Origin: Trachelipus rathkii
Taxonomy: Eukaryota; Arthropoda; Malacostraca; Isopoda; Trachelipodidae
Assembly (NCBI GenBank): GCA_015478945.1
Contig: JABUQX010042148.1
Span: forward strand, 1 to 30,290
DNA length: 30,290 nt
Reading direction: 5' to 3'
Shown: positions 20,287-30,290 of the stretch, piece after piece
Layout of the letters: each line of letters begins with the position of its first letter
Position numbering within the stretch: the stretch's first letter is position 1
Translations under genes and position numbers: made by a program
The notes under the pieces: model-generated
Seen by the model: only the letters and a program-made list of their open reading frames with translations
The model's database searches: none
Told to the model about the DNA's origin: nothing

Positions 20287-20365
20287 CCTCCGGGGATGGT
20301 CTCCGGAACCCCCGCTCTTTGGTCTTTGGGTGTCGCGGGGGTTCCTCCGACCATCCCCTCCGGGG
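20287..20365. other. GC-rich hairpin
   Basis: Left arm ends at 20315, 19-nt loop 20316-20334, right arm starts at 20335. Pairing out from the loop: 11 bp, a 3x3 internal loop, 10 bp, another 3x3 internal loop, then further pairs. It stands out in an otherwise AT-rich region. Confidence 0.8.
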
Positions 20366-20423
20366 TATGAAACGTCCCCCCCTCTGTCCCCCGTCGGCTC
20401 GAGCCCCCTAAATTTGGTGAAAT

Positions 20424-20426
<3 letters not shown>

Positions 20427-20511
<85 letters not shown>

Positions 20512-20552
20512 TTTTTTTTTTTTTTTTTTTTTTTTTGTTTTTTTTTTTTTTG

Positions 20553-20581
<29 letters not shown>
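20427..20581. repeat. Poly-T tract of about 150 nt
   Basis: Almost uninterrupted T with rare G. The tract and about 35 bp of neighbours are bracketed by an 11-bp direct repeat, cgagcccccta, at 20400-20410 and 20599-20609. Read on the minus strand this is a poly-A between short direct repeats. Confidence 0.9.
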
Positions 20582-20584
<3 letters not shown>

Positions 20585-20615
20585 TTTAGTTGTCGAGCCG
20601 AGCCCCCTATATGGC

Positions 20616-20942
<327 letters not shown>

Positions 20943-20955
20943 ATATATATATATA

Positions 20956-21021
<66 letters not shown>

Positions 21022-21036
21022 TATAATATACTATAT

Positions 21037-21077
<41 letters not shown>

Positions 21078-21138
21078 TATATAAACAAACAAACGAACAA
21101 AAACAAAGAAAAGAATCAAAAATCTAAGATATTCCCTC

Positions 21139-21470
21139 TTAGACCTTCGACTTATACTTAAACCTTCGACTTAGCACTTAGACTTTCGTTTAGCACTTAG
21201 AACCTTCGACTTATACTTAGACCTTCGCCTTAGCACTTAGACCTTCGACTTAGCAATTAGACTTCGACTTAGCACTTAGACATTCGACTTAGCACTCTAG
21301 ACCTTCGACACTTAACACTTAGAACTTCGACTTAAGCACTTAAGACCTTCGAACTTAACCACTTAGACCTTCGACTTAGCACTTAGACCTTCGACTTAAC
21401 ACTTAGACCTTTCGACTTTAGCACTTATGACCTTCGACTTATACTTAGACATTCGACTTATACTAGTTCC
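21139..21470 (+). repeat. SAT20 array in higher-order copy 1
   Basis: Roughly 16 units of consensus GCACTTAGACCTTCGACTTA with scattered variants ('tactt', 'aacac'). Continuous with the left arm of X. Confidence 0.95.
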
Positions 21471-22098
21471 TTCGCCTTATATAGTATGTTTTTAGTTCGT
21501 TTGTTCGTCTGACCGTTCGTTCGTTTGTTTGTTGAACTAACATAAGTCGAAGGTCTAAGTGCAAATTCCGAAAAATAATTTCGACCTAAAATTTTTTGGG
21601 AAATTATTTTCTCTGTGATTTTTTAGATTTTCACACTTAGACCTTTGACTTATATCAATTCCCGTTGATACGTCACTATATGGGGTTGAAGTGATAGTTT
21701 ATACCTTAAAAGGTGTTGCGCGATCAAGTTAGATCGTTTTTCGGTTCCCTTCGAAACGTCACTATAGTATAGTGTCGCCTTACGGGAATCGCAAAACCGG
21801 CTCAATGCTTTCAAATACCATTTTCTTAAGCTCAGACTATCGTTAAACCGATTATGACGTCATATAGTGACGCCTGTTCGGGAACTAATATAAGGCGAAG
21901 GTCTAAGTGTAAAAATGTAAAAATTCACAAAGAAAATATTTCCCCCGATAATTTTCTGTTCAATTTTTTTTTCGGAATTTGCACTTAGACCTTCGACTTA
22001 TATTAGTTCACGAAGACAAACGAACGAACGATTAGACGAACAAACGAACTAAAAACAATAACTAATATAAGTCGAAGGTATAAGTGAAAAAACTCGAA
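21465..22098 (+). repeat. Module X, copy D, full length with outer arms
   Basis: The most complete palindrome. Outer arms 21476-21580 and 21961-22083 include a GTTC/GTTT-repeat segment (ttcgttcgtttgtttgttga) and its complement. Inner arms 21598-21680 and 21861-21944. Apex 'cactatagtatagtg' at 21760-21774. All three share nearly the same centre (about 21767-21779). TGACGTCA at 21855-21862. Beyond the right arm the sequence passes through 'aactcgaaaactac' into plus SAT118. Confidence 0.9.
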
Positions 22099-22314
22099 AA
22101 CTACTATAGCTACAGAAAAATAATAACATTCGTGGAATCAGCGTAAGATAATTGTTCTAAAAATGGAAAAAAAAAATTTTTGATTTTTTTTTATTTTTTA
22201 TTTTTTTTCTCGAAAACTACGATAGCTACAAGAAAACTAATAACATTCGTGGAATCAGCGTAAGAAAATTGTTCTAAAAATGAAAAAAAAAATTTTTGAA
22301 TTTTTTTTGGATAT

Positions 22315-22395
<81 letters not shown>

Positions 22396-23090
22396 TTTTA
22401 TATATAAAATAAACATATGCGTGATCAGAGTAATGATAACCTCTGTTCTACAAATGCGCAAAAAACAATTTTACTGATTTTTTTGGTCTATTTTATTTTT
22501 TTTTCTCGAAAACTACGATAGCTACAAGAAAACTAATAACATTTGTGGAATCAGCGTAAGAAAATTGTTCTAAAAATGGCAAAAAATTTTTTTTGATTTT
22601 TTGGGGCTATTTTATTTTTTTTCTCAAAAACTACGATAGGTACAAGAAAACTAATAACATTCGTGGATTTAACGTAAGAAAATTGTTCAAAAAAATGGAA
22701 AAAAAATTTTTGAATTTTTTTTGGATATTTTATTTTTTTTCTCGAAAACTACGATAGCTACAAGAAAACTAATAACATTCGTGGAATCAGCGTAAGATAG
22801 TTCTGAAAATATGAAAATTTGTTTTTGGATTTTTTTTGGTTATTAATTTTATTTTCTCGAAAACTACGATAGGTACAAGGAAACTATTGTTTTTCCATTT
22901 TTAAAACAAGTTTCTTACGCTGATTCCAAAAAGGTTATTATTTTTTTTGTAGCTATCGTAGTTTTCGAGAAAAAAAAATAAATAACCAAAAAAATCAAAA
23001 AAATTTTTTTTTCCCTTTTTAGAACAAATATCTTACGCTGATTCCAAGAATGTTATTAGTTTTCTTGTAGCTATCGTAGTTTTCGAGTTT

Positions 23091-23288
23091 TTTGCACTTA
23101 GACCTTCGACTTATATCTCTGACCGTTCGTTCGTTTGTTTGTTGAACTAATATATAGTGTCGCCCTACGGGAATCGCAAAAGCGGCTGAACGCTTTCAAA
23201 TGCCACTTTTTAGTGTATAAACTCGCTTCAACTCGATATAGTGACGTTTCAACGGGAACTAATATGTCAAAGGTCTAAGTGTGAAAAT

Positions 23289-23290
<2 letters not shown>
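23091..23290 (+). repeat. Centre-deleted module X
   Basis: The left edge joins directly to the right part of the centre at 'aactaatatatagtgtcgcc', skipping the left inner arm and about 250 bp. The same join appears at 25666-25690 in the next higher-order copy. The right end is replaced by (TA)n. Confidence 0.85.
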
Positions 23291-25858
<2,568 letters not shown>

Positions 25859-25866
<8 letters not shown>

Positions 25867-26056
25867 TATAGACTATTATTTATTTAAATTTTTTTTTAAA
25901 AAATCATTTTAGTTTAGTTACCTCTTAAAAAGTAATTAACATAGAAAACTGATTAAGGGTGACTAAATTAAAAAAAAATTAAATAAATCTGTGAATGAAT
26001 AACGGTAAAGCAAAAGTATAAATATATATAGTATATATAATATATTATAATATATA

Positions 26057-26097
<41 letters not shown>

Positions 26098-26256
26098 AAC
26101 AAACGAACAAACAAGAAAAGAATCAAAAATCTAAGATATTCCCTCTTAGACCTTCGACTTATACTTAGACCTTCGACTTAGCACTTAGACCTTCGACTTA
26201 GCACTTTGACCTTCGACTTAGCACTTAGACCTTCGACTTAGACACTTAGACCTTCG
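25859..26256 (+). repeat. Higher-order repeat copy 3, clean beginning
   Basis: T module (25859-26022), (TA)n (26023-26093) and the first five SAT20 units match copies 1 and 2 closely. At about 26257, in the middle of a SAT20 unit, similarity falls abruptly. Confidence 0.9.
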
Positions 26257-27235
26257 ATATCACGCAGCTATAGCATAGAACATCGACACTTACAGCAATA
26301 GACTACTAACCTATCAGACAGTTAAAACCTCGAACTTAGACCTTCGACTTAGAGCACTTAGACCCATTGTCGAGAAGTACTCGATAACAATGTATTACTA
26401 AGATATACCTTCGAACTTACACACATAGAAGCGTCTTCGAACTAAAACACTTAGAAATCCGTTTCGACGACTTAGCATTTAAGATCTCACAGCGTCGTTA
26501 ACTTATCCACATATGAGTCTAAGATCTAGTTTTAAAGTCGACGAGATCTATAATAGTGCTTAATAGTATCGAACCGGTTCTACAGACTTATGCATAAAGG
26601 TAGAAGGTCTAAAGTGTTAATTTTGTTAGTAGAGGTGTTTGCTTCAGAAATCGATGCCCTGTTCGTTAGAAAGTTTCTGTATGTTGATACTGAGTGATCT
26701 ATAAGATACGTACCGAAGGTCTCATAAGTGAAGAATTCCGTAAAAAAGTATATCGAACCATAGGATAATTTTTATGCGGAAAGTCGATTATGTCTCTGTC
26801 GTATTTTATGTTGCTTAGATTCGAATTCAGGCACACATGACTAAGTTCAAGAAGATGTGCTGACTGGATATAGTCGAAGTCATCAGGGTGCTATATCCGT
26901 TAGAGATTTACGTGCATCTATGGGGTTGAATGATAGTTTATACTTAAAAAGGTGTGCCGCGAATCAAAGTTAGATCGTTTTTCGTTCCCTTTCGAACGTC
27001 ACGTATAGTATAGTGCGCCTTACGGGAATCTTTGCAATAAACGGCTCCATATCTTTTCAATACCTATTTTCATTAAGCTCTAGACTATCGTTAAATTACC
27101 GATTATGACGTTTCAATATAGTGACGTTACCTGTTTCGGGAATATTATAAAGCGAAAGGTCTGAAGTGTAAAAATTTTATTAATAATATACCAAAGCCAA
27201 ATATGAGTTTCCCCCATAAATTCTCTTTACTTTAT
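26257..27235 (+). repeat. Higher-order repeat copy 3, noisy continuation (SAT20 then X)
   Basis: Remnants of SAT20 to about 26480. X landmarks follow in the right order: 'ccgaaggtctcataagtg' (26712), 'tctatggggttgaatgatag' (26917), 'ttagatcgtttttcg' (26969), 'atagtatagtgcgccttacg' (27003), 'gattatgacg' (27101), 'atatagtgacg' (27116). Identity is far below that of copies 1 and 2. Confidence 0.7.
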
Positions 27236-27600
27236 TTTACATTCTTTCTTCTTTACTCTTTTTAAACGTCACTATTGTGTAACTCAACTATACTTCTACT
27301 TAATCTTACCATTCTTTCTATTTTCAGTTAGATAAATATAATGCACTTCTAACTTCAGACTTATCTTATATTCTTATAAAGTTCCCGATGAGGGCAGTTT
27401 ATATATACTTAGACTTTGACCATTGCGTCATCTGTTGGACAACCGTTCCCTATGAAGCGGGAGTTGATGCGGGAGTTTATTAATACACCTAAAGAAGTGG
27501 CAATTGGGAAGCCGTTAACGCTTTGCGGACATCCCGTATAGTCGACAAGCAGTTATTTAGTTACCAAACAACACGAACGACACACTCAGATGAATATTAC
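27236..27600 (-). repeat. Unclear stretch with a degenerate reverse X
   Basis: 27236-27430 is largely unrecognisable. At 27475-27550 'aagaagtggcaattgggaag', 'ccgttaacgctttgcgg' and 'cccgtatag' match X in reverse orientation. Confidence 0.5.
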
Positions 27601-28480
27601 AGTCGAAGGCTAAGTGCAAAAAAACTCGAAACTAACGATAGCTACATAGAAAACTAAATAACACTTTGGAATACACGGAGATAAATATTGTTCAAAAAGG
27701 CACATAAAAAAAAATTGGTTTTGATTTTTTATATGGAGGTCTAATTTACTTTTTTATATTGATTAAAATTCTCTAATAACATTCGCTTGTGTACTCAGCG
27801 TAATATACATTTTGTGTTTTTTTCTTCTATCAAAATTGAAAAAAGGGACATAATCGGATTGTAACAAATATATAACCTTTTTTTTGGATCAGCGGTAAAG
27901 AACACTTTGTTTTTAAATAAAATGAATAAAATCAAATAGTTTCCTTGTACCTTATCGATTTTCGAGTAAATAAATATTATAAAATTTTAAAACACTTAAG
28001 CATATATATATATATTTTTTCCATTTTCCGAACAAAAATATTACGCTGATTCCACGAATGATTAATTAGCTTTTTCTGTAGCTTATCACGCGTAAGTTTA
28101 TTTCGGAAGAAAAAAAAAATTATCCTAAAAAAAAAAATTCAAAATTTTTTTTTCCATTTTTTATGAAACAATTTCTTACGTTAAAACAATCCACGATTTG
28201 TTTATATTAAGATTTTCTTGTATATCGAGTCAGTATTTGAGATAATAAAAACATGAAATATGCCCCAAAAAATAAAAATTTTGGCCAATGTATATTAGTC
28301 AACGCGAACTTTCATTACGCTGATTCCACGAATGTTATTGTTTTCTGTGTAGCTATCGTATTTTCGCGAAATAAAAAATAAAATAGAACCAGAAAAATAT
28401 CATATAAATGTTTTATTTTTCTTGGCCATTTTTAGAATACAATTATGAATTAACGCTGATTCCACGAAGTTGTTTTAAGC
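27600..28480. repeat. Degenerate SAT118 copies, plus then minus orientation
   Basis: 27610-27910 holds damaged plus units ('ctcgaaactaacgatagcta', 'ataacattcgcttg'). From about 27945 units are minus ('ttacgctgattccacgaatg' near 28041, 28316 and 28451). Indels make exact unit borders unreliable. Confidence 0.7.
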
Positions 28481-28625
28481 TTAATAATAATATTAAATAT
28501 ATATTTAGTATATATTATATATATATATTATTAATTATATATATATATATTTATATTATATATTATATTATTATTTATAGGTGATATAGTCTATATAATA
28601 TATTTTATAATTATATTTATAATAT
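28481..28625. repeat. Imperfect (TA)n tract
   Basis: AT-only sequence with irregular interruptions inside the degenerate satellite. Confidence 0.85.
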
Positions 28626-28689
28626 TATTATAATATCATACTTTAATCATTCCAAAACAAATTTCCATAATATTTTTTATATCTCATAC

Positions 28690-29165
28690 GTTTTAGAAAC
28701 AATATGTCTTATTCTCAACGCCTGATTCACGAAGGTTATTAGTTTCTTGTAGCTATCGTAGTTTTCGGGAGACCAAAATAAAAATAAAAAAATCAAAAAA
28801 TTTTTTTTTCCCATTTTTAGAACAATTATCTTACGCTGATTCCACGAATGTAATTAGTTTTCTTGAGCATGTAAGTAATTCGAGCTTTTAAGCATCACTA
28901 TCAATAATTCGTACGGACGAGTACTCATAATCAGTAATTGATAGTAAATTTAGTTCGTTGTTTTTTAAAATATGCGTAAAACAAAGACCAACGTTCAGTA
29001 TTTTTTGAATTTTTTTGGTATTTTATTTTTTTCCCGAAAACTACGATAGCTACAAGAAAACGTATAACATTCATGGAATCAGCGTAGGAAGATTGTTCTA
29101 AAAATGGCAAAAAATTTTTTTTGTTTTTATTTTTGGGAGGCTTACTTAATTTATTATTTTTTTTC
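28690..29165. repeat. SAT118 copies, minus then plus orientation
   Basis: Minus units at 28690-28868 ('ttacgctgattccacgaatg' at about 28833), about 120 bp of unclear sequence, then a fairly clean plus unit at 28995-29125. Confidence 0.75.
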
Positions 29166-29960
29166 TACACAGAAACTACATAGTAGAGCTCGTACAGGTC
29201 TAAAGTGCATAGATAACCTGGAATAAAAACATTCTGGATACAGGAGAATCAGAATCGTTATCAAGGGAGGAAAATATTTTGTTCTTGTGAATTAATTTAA
29301 TACATTCATATTTTTTTCCAGCTTTACTGACGCTTTCGATTTAGTCCTATAATATTTAAGTTTACTCGTCAGTACTAGTCTACATAATTGAACGTATCTA
29401 ATAAAATCGGATTTAATACAATTAAGTATTGGTATAAGCTTAATATGTATTATATGAGCAATTTGAGTAGATATATATCTAATAGTAGTTATTTATGCGT
29501 ACATTTACTATCCACGATATGAAGGCTAACACTATATATATAATAATACTATAAATTAGCAATATTTACGAATAGGAACCGAAAATATATAATCACGAAA
29601 TATTCCTAAGAGTTATCGCGAGTCAAATCATCACTATAGTAAAGCGATATACATGTAAAAACTTATACGAAACTTCACCCCAGTAATAGATGACGTATCA
29701 ACCGGAGGAACTGAATATAGCAATCAACGGCCTATGTGTGAAAATCTAAAATCAACAGAGGAATAATTTTCCCAAAACACAGAATTTTTAAGGTCGCAGA
29801 CATTATTTATCGCATTTGTCACTGCTATAGATCTTGCATGTGCGACGTATCTAATTAGTTCAGAAAAAAAAACGACAATTCTAAAGCGAAAAACCCGGCA
29901 AAAACGAGTCAACGATAAAAGCGAAAACGCGACACCTAACAAGAAAAAGCTATTGTATAA
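29166..29960 (-). repeat. Mostly unrecognised AT-rich sequence with a degenerate reverse X arm
   Basis: 29166-29610 has no secure match. 29670-29775 ('gaaacttcacccc', 'gatgacgtatcaacc', 'gtgtgaaaatctaaaatcaa', 'aataattttccc') matches the X arm in reverse orientation. No credible gene. Confidence 0.5.
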
Positions 29961-29961
29961 A

Positions 29962-30060
29962 GTTCGAAAGGTAGGGGGTGATTTTTAAAAAACTAACGAA
30001 TACCCACGGGTAGACCACCCCGATGTCAGAGGTAGTCCGGGAGGAGTCTCTCGCCCTAAA
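29962..30060 (+). repeat. Repeat R3, partial third copy
   Basis: 'aactaacgaatacccacggg' and 'tagaccaccccgatgtcaga' match the 3' half of the R3 copies at 19701 and 20071. The 5' half is absent. Confidence 0.8.
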
Positions 30061-30290
30061 CTATATTCTGGGGAAGGTCTTAGAACTTGCTAAAGTCGAG
30101 AGGGAGGTGCTGAGAAGAGTCTAAATCCGAAGGGTATCCCTGTGTCTAAGTCGAAAGCCTACTGTTAAGGTCTCGAAGGTCCCTAATGTGCTAAGTTTCC
30201 GAAGGTCTAAGTATGTTAAGTCCACAGGGGGGAGTTGGAATCTGCCTAAGTCGAAGGCGCTAAGCGAAGATCGAAGGTCTAAGTGTAAAG
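30061..30290 (-). repeat. SAT20 array, reverse orientation, degenerate, cut by window end
   Basis: Repeated 'taagtcgaaggtctaagtg'-like units, cleanest in the last 60 bp. This is the reverse orientation relative to all other clear SAT20 arrays. Confidence 0.8.

Noticed and set aside
21139..21470. Possible CRISPR array (20-bp repeats in series)
   Set aside because: The 20-bp units are contiguous with no unique spacers, and the context is eukaryotic satellite.
22255..22477. Ile/Tyr-repeat open frames on both strands (also 19908-20099 and 24764-24967)
   Set aside because: Translations of (TA)n microsatellites.

Overview
The window looks like nuclear heterochromatin of an arthropod, most likely an insect. 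The reasons are: wall-to-wall AT-rich satellite DNA, (TA)n microsatellites, no bacterial gene organisation, and one intronless gene whose two cysteine-rich domains resemble the N-terminal domain of a large uncharacterised protein family common in arthropod genomes. The host assignment is an inference from that one gene and the repeat style. The species cannot be told.

Four repeat building blocks recur. (1) A 118-bp satellite (SAT118), found in both orientations. (2) A roughly 600-bp module (called X here) that is a near-complete concentric inverted repeat. Its arms continue outward into SAT118, minus on the left and plus on the right, so X plus its flanking satellite has the shape of a foldback element. 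(3) A 20-bp satellite (SAT20) whose unit is the sequence at the X arm boundary. (4) A short AT-rich palindromic module (called T here). At 20781-25858 these blocks are joined into a higher-order repeat with a period of 2540/2538 bp. A third copy starts at 25859.

Layout: 1-4330 X, SAT118 arrays, inverted junction, second X and SAT20; 4330-9525 mostly unrecognised, with noisy reverse copies of SAT20 and X at 5080-5820 and a pyrimidine-rich block after 6400; 9525-10925 minus-strand SAT118 and a reverse X; 10925-15853 a low-repeat island holding the single credible gene (promoter-like TATA at 11142, ATG 11414, stop 12635, AATAAA 12725), a degenerate repeat family (Y), an A/C-only insertion inside the gene and a 1.5-kb adenine-depleted tract; 15853-19540 SAT118, X, SAT20 and T; 19540-20780 microsatellites, a duplicated approximately 210-bp repeat (R3), a GC-rich hairpin and a 150-nt poly-T; 20781-25858 the higher-order repeat; 25859-30290 its continuation, which abruptly becomes noisy after about 26257, then degraded satellite, a partial R3 and reverse SAT20.

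There is no operon or pathway. The points of interest are the link between foldback element, satellite and higher-order repeat, the duplicated-domain gene embedded in it, and several stretches with non-natural-looking composition that may be sequencing or assembly artefacts. Large differences in copy quality between regions suggest uneven base accuracy, so divergence values here should not be read as evolutionary ages.
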